A stretch of DNA of 64,000 bases. Origin: Photobacterium indicum. GTDB taxonomy: Bacteria > Pseudomonadota > Gammaproteobacteria > Enterobacterales > Vibrionaceae. Below, in pieces: positions 1 to 8,562 of the stretch (the first letter of the stretch is position 1; every line of letters starts with the position of its first letter). The notes beneath the pieces are model-generated. The model had not been told where the DNA came from and did not search any database. It was given only the letters and a program-made list of their open reading frames with translations. Made by a program: the position numbers and the translations under genes. The stretch spans positions 62,001-126,000 of the forward strand of contig NZ_PYOC01000003.1 in assembly GCF_003026215.1 (NCBI RefSeq), written 5' to 3'.

Positions 1-68
1 TTGGCATGTCTGCAAGTTCGATCATTGTTGTATCAAATTCTTTAAGGTTGTTAAAAGAAAATGGCTAG
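1..68 (+). CDS. ccoI: C-terminal end of copper-type P-type ATPase CcoI (partial)
   Basis: The frame starting at base 3 reads GMSASSIIVVSNSLRLLKENG and then stops at TAG (66-68). A GMS.SS..VV.NSLRL tail is typical of the last membrane helix of heavy-metal P1B ATPases. CcoI (FixI) of this family supplies copper for cbb3-type cytochrome oxidase assembly and normally lies just before ccoS. The stop codon overlaps the ccoS start by 8 bases, so the two genes are probably translationally coupled. Only about 21 residues are inside the window. The family call rests on the tail motif and on the neighbour. Confidence 0.75.
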   Translation, partial: GMSASSIIVVSNSLRLLKENG

Positions 69-288
69 TCTTTACTTATTAATACCTATTGCCATTATTT
101 TTGTATGCATCGCAGTTGCTATCTTTTTATGGGCAGTAAAATCAGATCAATTCGAAGATCTTGAACGCCAAGGCTTCGATATTTTGTTTGATGAAACAGA
201 ATCTAAGTCAAAAAGTGCACCTTCTGCTGAAGAAATAGAGCCGACTACAAAGACGATAGAAAACCAAAATACTGGCGATAAATCGTGA
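61..288 (+). CDS. ccoS: cbb3-type cytochrome oxidase assembly protein CcoS
   Basis: This 75-residue protein has one N-terminal membrane helix (about residues 4-26). The motif that follows, AVKSDQFEDLERQGFDILFDE, is the hallmark of CcoS/FixS proteins (W-A-x-x-x-x-QF-D/E-D-L), which are needed for insertion of cofactors into cbb3 oxidase. The tail is polar, rich in Glu and Lys, and probably disordered. The gene overlaps the end of ccoI upstream and the next gene downstream (GTGA overlap at 285-288), so it sits inside a tight operon for microaerobic respiration. Its length is usual for the family, with a slightly long tail. Confidence 0.93.
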   Translation: MASLYLLIPIAIIFVCIAVAIFLWAVKSDQFEDLERQGFDILFDETESKSKSAPSAEEIEPTTKTIENQNTGDKS

Positions 289-962
289 ATATAGATTTCT
301 ATGCTGCTTTTGCTATCGGCCTGATGGGCGCAGGACATTGTATTGGTATGTGTGGTGGTGTAGCCGCCGCACTAACCTTAGGTATGCCGGGTCAAGAACG
401 CAATAATCGTTGGCTTTACTTACTGGCCTATAATATAGGGCGCTTATTTTCTTATTCTATTGCCGGTGCCATTATAGGTGGTGCTTTCGCAGGCATGGCA
501 GCTTACAGTGGTTATTCAAGTGCATTGATTTCATTGCGCTTATTTGCCGCTTTAATGATGATCGGCTTGGCACTATACCTTGGTCAATGGTGGCAAGGCA
601 TCACAAAAATTGAGCGTCTCGGGCAATTCCTTTGGAAATACATCTCCCCGACGGCGAAATCTTTTCTACCTTTGAAATCACCATTATCAGCACTACCCTT
701 TGGGGTTCTCTGGGGCTGGTTACCTTGTGGTTTGGTGTATTCGACTCTTAGTTGGGCTGCAGTCTCTGGCAGTGCCATTGGTGGTGCTAGTGTGATGCTT
801 GCTTTCGGTTTAGGCACACTGCCCGCGATGTTATTGATTGGTTCAGTTGCTGAACATGCAAAACAACTTTTAAAAAACCTCTACTTTAAACGCGCGAGTG
901 CCTTGCTGTTATTGGCGTATGGCGTTCATACTGGTTACATCGCAATCAAACAAATGTTGTAG
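285..962 (+). CDS. TauE/SafE (UreH-like) family membrane protein of the cco cluster
   Basis: This 225-residue polytopic protein has about six hydrophobic segments. Its first helix carries the motif GAGHCIGMCGG, typical of the 'sulfite exporter TauE/SafE / urease accessory UreH-like' family found next to ccoGHIS in many gammaproteobacteria. A second Cys-containing motif, GWLPCGLVYS, follows in the middle. The paired Cys motifs suggest metal (copper) handling for cbb3 oxidase, which is an inference from the location. The start is GTG at 285, overlapping the ccoS stop. The gene ends 75 bp before fnr. The sulfite exporter name comes from the family and is not evidence of that substrate here. Confidence 0.85.
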   Translation: MNIDFYAAFAIGLMGAGHCIGMCGGVAAALTLGMPGQERNNRWLYLLAYNIGRLFSYSIAGAIIGGAFAGMAAYSGYSSALISLRLFAALMMIGLALYLGQWWQGITKIERLGQFLWKYISPTAKSFLPLKSPLSALPFGVLWGWLPCGLVYSTLSWAAVSGSAIGGASVMLAFGLGTLPAMLLIGSVAEHAKQLLKNLYFKRASALLLLAYGVHTGYIAIKQML

Positions 963-1005
963 AGTTTTTATTACTCGTAATATTACTTCATAATATGTTA
1001 AAATA

Positions 1006-1019
1006 TTGACCTACATCAA
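1006..1019. promoter_or_regulatory. FNR box upstream of fnr
   Basis: The 14-mer TTGACCTACATCAA matches the FNR consensus TTGAT-N4-ATCAA at nine of its ten defined positions. It ends only 17 bp before the fnr start codon at 1037, so a bound FNR dimer would sit over or just downstream of the promoter. This fits negative autoregulation, which is known for fnr of Escherichia coli. The site is direct sequence evidence. The sign of the regulation is inferred from its position. Confidence 0.8.
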
Positions 1020-1036
1020 ATTGGTTAGACAGGCTT

Positions 1037-1789
1037 ATGATTTCAGACAAACTTACAACCAAACGTATCCAGTCAGGGGGATGTGCTATTCACTGTCAGG
1101 ATTGCAGTATTAGTCAGTTATGTATTCCATTCACACTGAATGAGTCTGAACTTGATCAACTCGATCAAATTATCGAACGGAAAAAACCTATCCAGAAAGG
1201 ACAAGAGCTTTTTAAAGCTGGCGATGAGTTAAAATCTCTTTACGCTATCCGCTCTGGTACGATCAAGAGTTACACCATTACAGAACAAGGTGATGAGCAA
1301 ATTACAGCTTTCCATCTTGCTGGTGATCTTGTTGGTTTCGATGCTATCAATGAAATGATGCACCCTAGCTTTGCACAGTCTCTTGAAACATCAATGGTAT
1401 GTGAAATCCCATTTGAAATTCTAGATGACTTATCAGGCAAGATGCCAAAGCTACGTCAGCAAATCATGCGTTTGATGAGTCATGAAATCAAAGGTGACCA
1501 AGAAATGATTTTACTGCTTTCTAAAAAGAATGCAGAAGAGCGCTTAGCGGCTTTCCTTTATAACTTATCACTGCGTTTTTCGCAGCGTGGTTTTTCACCT
1601 CGTGAATTTCGTCTAACAATGACACGTGGTGATATTGGCAACTACCTAGGTTTAACGGTTGAGACTATCAGTCGTTTATTGGGTCGATTCCAAAAATCAG
1701 ACATGCTAAGTGTTAAAGGTAAATATATTACAATCCTTGATCACGACGAGCTAGCTCGCCTTGCTGGTGTTAGTAAAAAAAGCATCTAA
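1037..1789 (+). CDS. fnr: Fumarate/nitrate reduction transcriptional regulator Fnr
   Basis: This 250-residue CRP/FNR-family regulator senses oxygen through a [4Fe-4S] cluster. The four cluster ligands are all present at the same numbers as in E. coli FNR: C20, C23 and C29 in the N-terminal motif [14 protein letters not shown], and C122 in MVCEIPF. A cyclic-nucleotide-binding-like barrel comes first, then the dimerisation helix and a C-terminal helix-turn-helix whose recognition helix reads [12 protein letters not shown], with the E..SR residues that contact TTGAT. The gene has its own FNR box at 1006-1019 and is followed by a strong terminator. It probably controls anaerobic genes elsewhere in the genome. 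Confidence 0.98.
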   Translation: MISDKLTTKRIQSGGCAIHCQDCSISQLCIPFTLNESELDQLDQIIERKKPIQKGQELFKAGDELKSLYAIRSGTIKSYTITEQGDEQITAFHLAGDLVGFDAINEMMHPSFAQSLETSMVCEIPFEILDDLSGKMPKLRQQIMRLMSHEIKGDQEMILLLSKKNAEERLAAFLYNLSLRFSQRGFSPREFRLTMTRGDIGNYLGLTVETISRLLGRFQKSDMLSVKGKYITILDHDELARLAGVSKKSI

Positions 1790-1810
1790 TCAATAACTAT
1801 TTGTTTTCAG

Positions 1811-1848
1811 AAAAAGTGATACGACTATTGATGCGTATCACTTTTTTT
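1811..1848 (+). terminator. Rho-independent terminator after fnr
   Basis: The 11-bp arms aaagtgatacg (1813-1823) and cgtatcacttt (1834-1844) pair perfectly around a 10-base loop. The hairpin is followed by a run of T residues (1842-1848) and lies 24 bp after the fnr stop codon. Confidence 0.9.
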
Positions 1849-1982
1849 ATATTTTTTGTTATATCCTCTCCCTTTAATACCTTCTATACGTTACAGTTAA
1901 TGTACTAATCTGATTAGACACAGTTTTACCTGCTATCATTCAGAAAGGTATTTTGCCAGCACAGTTGTGTAAGGGGGCAGTT

Positions 1983-2924
1983 ATGAAAAAATACAATAAT
2001 ATTCTTGTTGCTATCGACCCGGCTCAGGATCACCAACCTGCGTTATCGCGTGCCATTCATCTTGCCAACAAGTCTTCCGACGTAAAAATCACCATCTTTC
2101 TTGCCATTTATGATTTCTCATACGAAATGACATCTATGCTCTCATCTGAAGAACGACACGCTATGCGCCGTGGTGTTGTGATGCAAAGAGAAGCATGGCT
2201 TAAAGATCTCATTAAGCCACATGCTGAAGACGGATTAGATATAGATATAAAGGTTGTTTGGCATAACCGTCCGTATGAGGCAATTGTGGCCGAAGTATTT
2301 ACAAGCCATATAGACCTGCTAGTTAAAGCAACGCACGAACACGATAAAATTGGTTCAGTTATCTTTACGCCAACAGATTGGCATTTATTACGTAAGTGCC
2401 CTTGCCCGGTTCTTATGGTGAAAGAGCATAGTTGGCCTGAAAATGGAAAAATTGTCGCATGTGTTAATTTAGCTGCAGATAGTGAAACACATGAGTCACT
2501 TAATAATGCCATTGTAAAAGAAGCGCAATGTCTCGCGGGTATTTTAGGGGCAGAAATCAACCTTGTGAACGCATACCCAGCAACACCCGTTAATATTACC
2601 ATTGAGCTACCCGAGTTTGATCCCGCTTCTTATACCGATGCAGTGCGTGGGCATCACTTAACGTCAATGAAAGCGCTACGACAGCAATATAGTATTTGTG
2701 AAGATCAAACTCATGTTATCGAAGGATTACCTGAAGACGTTATACCTAAAGTGGCAGAAGATTTAGACGCTGAACTTGTTATTTTAGGGACTACTGGGCG
2801 TACTGGCTTATCAGCCGTCTTTATCGGCAATACTGCCGAGCATACTATTGATAGTCTAAATTGTGACTTACTCGCGTTAAAACCCGATGGCTATGTAAGC
2901 CCTCTCGCACCTAATATTGATTAA
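1983..2924 (+). CDS. uspE: Universal stress protein UspE (tandem Usp domains)
   Basis: This protein of about 313 residues has two tandem universal-stress-protein domains. The first begins KKYNNILVAIDPAQDHQPAL and the second begins near residue 155 (GKIVACVNLAAD). The second domain ends with the nucleotide-binding-type motif GTTGRTGLSAVFIGNTAEH. Both the length and the N-terminus match UspE, a cytoplasmic stress protein linked to motility and oxidative stress resistance. ATG at 1983 is chosen because it is preceded by a purine-rich site (aaggggg, 1971-1977) and because UspE proteins begin with a short stretch before VAIDP. An in-frame TTG upstream at 1953 is unlikely. The order fnr-uspE-ttcA is conserved in related bacteria. 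Confidence 0.93.
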   Translation: MKKYNNILVAIDPAQDHQPALSRAIHLANKSSDVKITIFLAIYDFSYEMTSMLSSEERHAMRRGVVMQREAWLKDLIKPHAEDGLDIDIKVVWHNRPYEAIVAEVFTSHIDLLVKATHEHDKIGSVIFTPTDWHLLRKCPCPVLMVKEHSWPENGKIVACVNLAADSETHESLNNAIVKEAQCLAGILGAEINLVNAYPATPVNITIELPEFDPASYTDAVRGHHLTSMKALRQQYSICEDQTHVIEGLPEDVIPKVAEDLDAELVILGTTGRTGLSAVFIGNTAEHTIDSLNCDLLALKPDGYVSPLAPNID

Positions 2925-2955
2925 AGCTCGATGTTAAACACAATATTGCTACGAT

Positions 2956-2984
2956 AAAAGCCTCTAACAACGAGGCTTTTTTAT
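2956..2984 (+). terminator. Rho-independent terminator after uspE
   Basis: The arms aaaagcctc (2956-2964) and gaggctttt (2972-2980) are perfectly complementary with a 7-base loop. The right arm runs into a T-rich stretch. Confidence 0.88.
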
Positions 2985-3036
2985 TATACCTAAATCTTCT
3001 GGGATAAGAATGTGCAGAACCTTGTCTAAATTGGTA

Positions 3037-3390
3037 TTAAAGGTTCGTTGCTGGCAAAGGAACAGGTTTTGTTGCACCTTCGGTCGTTTTTTTGTCTTTG
3101 TTTGCAGCTAACCAGCTCGCCCAAGCAGAAATATAAAGTTGGTTAATTGTTTCTTCGCAGTATTTACGGCTTAAACCACGTCGGCTCCATTCACTGGCAA
3201 TCGCAAAGTGAGTCTGTGTTGTACTTCGACCATATAAGTACGTTTCGCAAAGCTCTAAATTAGACATTTGCTGAGAAACTTTTGTAACAGTACTACTTCG
3301 CATTCCCAGCTGTTGAGATTGCTTCGCTGAACATCCAGATAAAGCAGCTATAGCAATACCAGCAATTAAACATCGATGCAATTTATCCAT
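3037..3390 (-). CDS. Small predicted lipoprotein of unknown function
   Basis: This protein of about 117 residues starts with a basic, hydrophobic signal ending in a lipobox (AALSGC), so it is predicted to be lipidated and anchored in the envelope. The mature part is polar, with two further cysteines (in LELCETY and RKYCEET) that could form a disulfide, and a Pro-rich tail. I do not recognise a named domain. The second ATG (3390) is preferred over the one two codons earlier (3396) because it sits 6 bases after an aaaggga ribosome-binding site. The gene is convergent with uspE. Similar short lipoproteins next to uspE/ttcA may be conserved in Vibrionaceae, but I cannot verify this. Confidence 0.7.
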   Translation of the reverse strand: MDKLHRCLIAGIAIAALSGCSAKQSQQLGMRSSTVTKVSQQMSNLELCETYLYGRSTTQTHFAIASEWSRRGLSRKYCEETINQLYISAWASWLAANKDKKTTEGATKPVPLPATNL

Positions 3391-3563
3391 TCCCATCCCT
3401 TTACGTAAATATTGTTTACGTATTTATCATTGAGTAGGTCTATATGACTTACTGTTAATAGCCAATTATGGAGTATATGGTACTAATATCTTAATTCAAA
3501 AGCAGTTTTATTGTTAGTTTGGTTTTTGTTTAAATTTTACGTGTTGTTACACTTTATGTACCT

Positions 3564-3692
3564 ATACCAAATCCATTAATTATCTGCTGAGTTCAGCAAG
3601 AGTTAAAAGAGAACCACTCTTCTATCAAGTACTATCCTTGAACTCGACTCCCAGTGGTATTCGAATGGTCAGATAATTAATGGATTTGGTAT
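3564..3692. repeat. 129-bp inverted-repeat element (MITE-like)
   Basis: Perfect 23-bp terminal inverted repeats lie at 3564-3586 (starting ATACCAAATCC) and 3670-3692 (ending GGATTTGGTAT). The 83-bp interior has no coding potential. The ends resemble those of the shorter elements at 4694, 26223, 38718 and 41782 (ATACCA...TGGTAT, with an inner TATCTG/CAGATA), so this is probably the palindromic parent form of one dispersed family. It occupies most of the ttcA upstream gap (3391-3794), and I see nothing else definite there. Confidence 0.8.
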
Positions 3693-3794
3693 TAAGCACA
3701 AGAACACTTCCCTGAACGTGTAAAAAAGCATTATAATCCCCCGCTAATCCATCAGCTGTTCACTACTTCATTTACGGTAGTACGAGATTTGAGA

Positions 3795-4694
3795 ATGAAT
3801 CAACAAGATACGCACAAAGAAAACCTTGAATTTAATAAGCTTCAAAAGAAACTTCGACGCAATGTAGGTAATGCGATTACTGAATACAACATGATTGAAG
3901 AGTCAGATGTTGTAATGGCTTGTATCAGTGGTGGTAAAGATTCTTTTGCGATGCTTGATATTCTTTTGGGCTTGCAAAAATCAGCACCGATTAACTTTAA
4001 AGTGATCGCTGTAAATCTGGATCAGAAACAGCCAGGTTTTCCAGAGCATATCTTGCCAAACTATTTTGAATCTCTGGGCATTCCTTATTATATTGTAGAT
4101 AAAGACACCTACTCTGTCGTTAGAGAGAAAATACCTGAAGGTAAAACAACATGTGGCCTTTGTTCTCGCTTACGTCGCGGAACCTTATATTCTTTCGCAG
4201 AGAAGATTGGAGCGACTAAAATTGCGCTTGGTCATCACATGGACGATATGGTTGAGACAATGTTCTTGAACATGTTCTATGGCTCAAGATTGAAATCAAT
4301 GCCGCCTAAATTACGTTCTGATGATCAACGTAATGTTGTTATTCGCCCTCTTACTTATTGCCGTGAGAAAGACTTAATCGCTTACGCTGAATACCGCGAA
4401 TACCCAATCATTCCTTGTAACTTATGTGGTTCACAAGAAAACCTTCAGCGTCAAAACATTAAAGCAATGCTGATTGATTGGGATACACAAACACCAGGTC
4501 GTGTAGAAAGCATTTTCAAATCAACACAAAATATTAGCCCAAGTCAGCTAGCTGATAGAAATATCTTTGATTTTGAAAATCTACCGTTAGATAGAAATGG
4601 TGAAAGAGCTGAGTATGAATTTACTGAAGCAGAAGTATCGTCTTCTAATATCAATATTGATGAATCAATGTTCATTGATGTAACTAACATTTAA
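3795..4694 (+). CDS. ttcA: tRNA 2-thiocytidine(32) synthetase TtcA
   Basis: This protein of about 299 residues belongs to the PP-loop ATPase family. The ATP-binding PP-loop SGGKDS is at residues 45-50. The catalytic and cluster-ligand Cys motifs are CGLC (C120, C123) and CNLC (C208, C211), as expected for the iron-sulfur-dependent thiolation of cytidine 32 in tRNA. ATG at 3795 gives the usual start ([23 protein letters not shown]). A TTG two codons earlier is less likely. The gene is monocistronic, with an inverted-repeat element on each side. Confidence 0.96.
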   Translation: MNQQDTHKENLEFNKLQKKLRRNVGNAITEYNMIEESDVVMACISGGKDSFAMLDILLGLQKSAPINFKVIAVNLDQKQPGFPEHILPNYFESLGIPYYIVDKDTYSVVREKIPEGKTTCGLCSRLRRGTLYSFAEKIGATKIALGHHMDDMVETMFLNMFYGSRLKSMPPKLRSDDQRNVVIRPLTYCREKDLIAYAEYREYPIIPCNLCGSQENLQRQNIKAMLIDWDTQTPGRVESIFKSTQNISPSQLADRNIFDFENLPLDRNGERAEYEFTEAEVSSSNINIDESMFIDVTNI

Positions 4695-4753
4695 TACCAT
4701 TCTGAAGAATATATGGTCAGCAAGGATGATCAGATAATTATCTAGATGAGTAT
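4694..4753. repeat. Short dispersed repeat directly after ttcA
   Basis: The element runs from ATACCATTCTG to GATGAGTAT, starting on the last base of the ttcA stop codon. It contains the inner sequence GATCAGATAATTATCT, which links it to the 3564-3692, 26223-26384 and 38718-38765 elements. It can fold weakly and may protect or end the ttcA transcript. Confidence 0.6.
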
Positions 4754-4768
4754 AAATATGTTAGAAAA

Positions 4769-4801
4769 AACCCACTTTCTCTTGTACAGTGAAAGTGGGT
4801 T
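4769..4801 (-). terminator. Rho-independent terminator for dacA
   Basis: The arms aacccactttc (4769-4779) and gaaagtgggtt (4791-4801) pair perfectly. On the minus strand the hairpin is followed by a run of six T residues, so it ends the dacA transcript and separates it from convergent ttcA. Confidence 0.88.
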
Positions 4802-4843
4802 CAATTCTAAATCTATAATTGATTCAGCCTGTTAAGCTAGTAA

Positions 4844-6019
4844 TTACTTAAACAGGTTCGCAAAAAACATTTTAACATAATCAATTAAGCGACTAAAGAT
4901 ACCGCCTTCTTCAACCGTTTCTAAAGCGACTAACGGCACTTCTGCAATATCTTCACCATTCACTTGGTAGAAGATTGAACCGACATTATCACCAATCACA
5001 ATTGGTGCCATTAAATCATGTGTTAATTTAACATTGGCTGTCACTTTCTTTGCATCATTGCGTGACAGTGTCACGTAAGTATCACTATCGACCCCAAGGC
5101 TAATTGTGTCGGTGTTACCCATCCAAATACGCTCATTCAGCACCTCTTGCCCTTTTTTATGTGGCGAGATTGTACTAAAGAATCGGAATCCATAATTTAG
5201 CAGCTGCTTACTTTCGGCTTCACGGCTTTTTGTACTACTAGAGCCCATAACAACTGAAATTAAGCGCATGTTCCCCTGCGTTGCTGAGCTCGCTAAACTA
5301 TAACCAGCACCGCTAGTGTAGCCCGTTTTCATACCATCAACATTAATACTTTTATCACCGAGTAACCCGTTACGGTTACGCTGTGTAATATTGTTGTAAG
5401 TAAAAGAACGTTCACTATATAGAGGGTAAAGATCCGGTAAATCTTTGATTAATGCTTGCCCTAACAAAGCTATATCGTAAGGGGTACTGAACAAATTAGG
5501 GTTATCAAGACCATGTGCATTCGCAAATTGGCTGTTATTCATGCCTAAATTTTTAGCCCATGAATTCATTAATCCAACGAATGCATCTTGAGAGCCAGCA
5601 ACATGCTCAGCAATAGCAACACTTGCATCATTACCCGATTGAATAATAAGGCCACGGTACAAATCCATCATTGAGACTTCAGTACCTACTTCAATAAACA
5701 TCTTAGATGAATCAGAAAAGTTTCTAGCCCATGCATTTCTACTTATAACAACAATATCATCTTGACTGATGTTTCCGCGTTTCATCTCTTGCCCTGCTAC
5801 ATAGCTGGTCATTAGCTTTGTTAAACTGGCAGGATTTAATTTTACATTTGCATTTTTTTCGACGAGAACTCGACCTGTATTGTAGTCCATCAATACATAT
5901 CCTTTAGCGCCTAATACAGGTGCGTCAGGAACCACAGTTGGTACGGCTAGAGCAGGCAAAGATAACGAGAGAAAAAAAGTACCTGTTACTGCTGAAATTA
6001 TTCTTGATGTCTTTTTCAT
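4844..6019 (-). CDS. dacA: D-alanyl-D-alanine carboxypeptidase DacA (PBP5)
   Basis: This low-molecular-mass penicillin-binding protein of about 391 residues trims the terminal D-Ala from peptidoglycan pentapeptides. A signal peptide (about 1-25, ending PALA) is followed by the S11-family motifs SLTK (S65-K68), SGN (128-130) and KTG (231-233). A C-terminal beta domain comes next, then an amphipathic tail helix (IFSRLIDYVKMFFANLFK) that anchors the enzyme to the inner membrane. ATG at 6019 (MKKTSRIIS) is chosen because it gives a clean signal peptide. An upstream in-frame start at 6058 would add 13 residues that do not look like a signal. The gene is divergent from the M32 carboxypeptidase gene. 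Confidence 0.95.
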   Translation of the reverse strand: MKKTSRIISAVTGTFFLSLSLPALAVPTVVPDAPVLGAKGYVLMDYNTGRVLVEKNANVKLNPASLTKLMTSYVAGQEMKRGNISQDDIVVISRNAWARNFSDSSKMFIEVGTEVSMMDLYRGLIIQSGNDASVAIAEHVAGSQDAFVGLMNSWAKNLGMNNSQFANAHGLDNPNLFSTPYDIALLGQALIKDLPDLYPLYSERSFTYNNITQRNRNGLLGDKSINVDGMKTGYTSGAGYSLASSATQGNMRLISVVMGSSSTKSREAESKQLLNYGFRFFSTISPHKKGQEVLNERIWMGNTDTISLGVDSDTYVTLSRNDAKKVTANVKLTHDLMAPIVIGDNVGSIFYQVNGEDIAEVPLVALETVEEGGIFSRLIDYVKMFFANLFK

Positions 6020-6059
6020 TTTAGTATGAAAATTCCTAATTACGACTACTTTGGGCATT

Positions 6060-6509
6060 ATATCTGACTATCAATTCAATGCGCGCGTACTTTACAAATT
6101 CTTACGAAAGTGTAAGTGTTTTGACACATTAGAGCTTATCACGCTTCATTTATCACACTACACAATATGACATTAATTACATATATTTGCAGTGATTTTC
6201 TGAGAAACGTTTTTAGAAAATACGTTCTTAATTTCATAATGCCTTTTTAGCAGAAAAGACCAGTCAGATTCAACACTCTTCATTTTTATACTGACAGTTT
6301 TGTGTCAATAAATAGTAATGTGCGTTTTATAGGATAATTAACCAGCGTATTACTCTGCAGTAGCTGATAAAACTCGACAAATTCAACCGTAATAGCAAAT
6401 AAATCACTCAACTGCGGTAAAATGCCCTGTTTGCTAGTTAAGGCATTCTTTATTCCGGTATTTATCGATATTCTTAGTAGTTAAAGCTACTAAGTCAACG
6501 CAAGGATTG
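6060..6509. other. Intergenic region between divergent dacA and the M32 carboxypeptidase gene
   Basis: About 450 bp of AT-rich sequence must hold the two divergent promoters. I found no convincing RNA gene, long inverted repeat or small ORF with a ribosome-binding site. A purine-rich aagga at 6502-6506 is the ribosome-binding site for the downstream gene. Confidence 0.6.
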
Positions 6510-7997
6510 ATGATGACTTACTATGAAAAGTTAGTAAAACACTCAAAGAAAATTAACCGCTTATCACATCTTGGGGCTATCTGTGGTTGGGATCAGGCTG
6601 CAATGATGCCTGAAGGTGGTAATGATGCTCGTTCAGAAGCCATGGCTGAATTAGCCGTTATGTCTCATGAACTCTCCACAGCCTCTCATTTAGCTGATTG
6701 GTTCAATCAAGCAGAAGCAGAATCATTAACGGCTGAAGAAACCATCAGCCTGAAAGAGATGAAGCGTGTTTGGCAAATGAGCAATATTCTTCCTGCTGAA
6801 CTTGTAGAGGAGCAATCGCTTGCAGGTTCTAAATGTGAGCATGCTTGGCGAACTCAGCGCCAAACCAACAACTGGCATGATTTCAGTAAGAATTTAGAAA
6901 CAGTTGTTGAGCTAGCACGAAAAGAAGCCGCGATACGCGCAGAAGCTACGGGCTTGAGTCGTTATGATGCATTGCTCGATATTTATGAACCAGGAATGAC
7001 AACTACTGAGCTTGATTCACTATTTGCTGATGTTAAATCATGGCTACCTTCCCTTATCCAGCAAGTGCGTGAAAAACAAAATACAGAATCGGTTTTAACA
7101 CCTAAGGGGCCTTTCTTCATTGATGAGCAAAAATCCCTTAGTTTAGAGGTTATGAGCAAGCTGGGATTCGATTTTGACCATGGCCGTCTAGATGTAAGTA
7201 CACATCCATTCTGTGGTGGTGTGCCAAGCGATGTACGTATTACTACGCGTTACGATGAAGACGATTTCACTTCTGCATTAATGGGCGTTATTCATGAAAC
7301 GGGCCATGCTCGTTATGAGCAAGGTTTACCTCAACAACTCGCGGGATTACCCGTTGGCCAAGCGCGTTCTATGGGTATTCACGAATCTCAAAGCCTATTT
7401 TTTGAAATGCAGCTTTCTCGTAGCCCTGAATTTATTGCCTTACTTGCACCTTCTGCACGTGAAGCATTTGAGCGCGAGAACGATAAAGCATTAACGAACG
7501 AGAACCTTGCTCTATTTAATACGCGTGTTAAACCGGGATACATTCGAGTAGATGCAGATGAGGTAACCTACCCTGCACACGTTATTCTTCGTTATGAAAT
7601 CGAACGTGATTTAATTGAAGGTAATATTGAAGTCGTTGATATTCCAAGACTTTGGGATAAGAAAATGACTGAGTATCTTGGGCTTTCAACCAAAGGAAAT
7701 TATACCGATGGCTGTATGCAAGATATTCATTGGACAGATGGCAGCTTCGGCTATTTCCCTTCTTATACATTAGGTGCAATGTACGCAGCCCAGTTTATGT
7801 CTGCTATGCGTACTGAAATGAATATTGAAAACCTTATTCGTGAACGTAACCTAACGCCGATATTTAATTGGTTAGATCGCCATGTTTGGAAGAAAGCCTC
7901 TACATTATCGACGGACGATATATTAAAAGCAGCGACTGGCGAACGTTTAAATGCTCAATACTTCAGAACACACCTAATTGATCGCTATCTGAAATAA
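6510..7997 (+). CDS. Carboxypeptidase Taq-type metallopeptidase (M32)
   Basis: This zinc carboxypeptidase of about 495 residues has the length typical of family M32 (thermostable carboxypeptidase Taq). The zinc motif HETGH is at about residues 262-266, in the context GVIHETGHARYEQG, followed by the M32 motif HESQS about 30 residues later. The expected HPF motif (STHPFCGG) is also present. The enzyme is cytoplasmic, with no signal peptide, and releases C-terminal amino acids with broad specificity. Start codons at 6510 and 6513 are both possible; the second has better spacing from the aagga site. The gene stands alone, with a terminator at 8069-8099. Confidence 0.93.
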   Translation: MMTYYEKLVKHSKKINRLSHLGAICGWDQAAMMPEGGNDARSEAMAELAVMSHELSTASHLADWFNQAEAESLTAEETISLKEMKRVWQMSNILPAELVEEQSLAGSKCEHAWRTQRQTNNWHDFSKNLETVVELARKEAAIRAEATGLSRYDALLDIYEPGMTTTELDSLFADVKSWLPSLIQQVREKQNTESVLTPKGPFFIDEQKSLSLEVMSKLGFDFDHGRLDVSTHPFCGGVPSDVRITTRYDEDDFTSALMGVIHETGHARYEQGLPQQLAGLPVGQARSMGIHESQSLFFEMQLSRSPEFIALLAPSAREAFERENDKALTNENLALFNTRVKPGYIRVDADEVTYPAHVILRYEIERDLIEGNIEVVDIPRLWDKKMTEYLGLSTKGNYTDGCMQDIHWTDGSFGYFPSYTLGAMYAAQFMSAMRTEMNIENLIRERNLTPIFNWLDRHVWKKASTLSTDDILKAATGERLNAQYFRTHLIDRYLK

Positions 7998-8068
7998 TCT
8001 CGCCTTTATCTCGACGTAAAGACTGGTGACGTTGTTATCGTTGGCGAAAGTAAGTAAACACCCAGCTC

Positions 8069-8099
8069 AAAAAGGGGCTCTTCTGAGTCCCTTTTTTTT
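8069..8099 (+). terminator. Rho-independent terminator after the M32 carboxypeptidase gene
   Basis: The stem aaaaaggg/ccctttttt has an inner ctc/gag extension (8069-8092) and runs into eight T residues. It lies about 70 bp after the stop codon. Confidence 0.85.
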
Positions 8100-8310
8100 G
8101 TTTCCGGTGAACACCAGAAACACGCTAAATGCCGAATAAACCCAACCACCTTATATTATACTAATCATATATTGAAGACATGTACAAAGCACCGCATAAG
8201 CTTTTAATTTCTTTTCGCAAAAAAAATCAAATAATCATTTATGTGCATGACAGGAGGATTATTATTAATACATATAATATGATGCAGAAATAACTTTTAA
8301 TCACCCTAAC

Positions 8311-8340
8311 CATTTCTAACCATTTCTAATCATTTCTAAT
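8311..8340. promoter_or_regulatory. Three tandem 10-bp repeats (catttctaay) upstream of the porin gene
   Basis: The 10-mer catttctaa(c/t) occurs three times without a gap, inside the 463-bp gap 8100-8562. Direct repeats phased at one helical turn resemble binding sites of winged-helix (OmpR/PhoB-type) regulators. The same core TTTCTAAT recurs at 10355, 11214 and 11292, upstream of the next two envelope genes. A second shared motif, CCCCATCAA, is at 8362-8370. The rest of the gap shows no gene. The regulator is unknown. Confidence 0.45.
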
Positions 8341-8562
8341 AACGTTTGTTTTTACTCAAAACCCCATCAAGCATAGCATACACCCCGTCGAATAAATCGC
8401 AGTAAGCGAATGTGTGAAATTTTAATTTTGAAAGAAAGTAGAATAATATTTCTCACGGAAAGTCGCTTGCACCTTGAACCGAAATTTAATATTCAACACT
8501 GTCAACGGAATACAAAACCTTGCGATGGATTGCTTGATAGAAAAAGCAGATAGGGTTTAAAA

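Noticed and set aside
7294-7779. Frames overlapping the M32 carboxypeptidase gene on both strands
   Set aside because: They are out-of-frame translations of a clear coding sequence.
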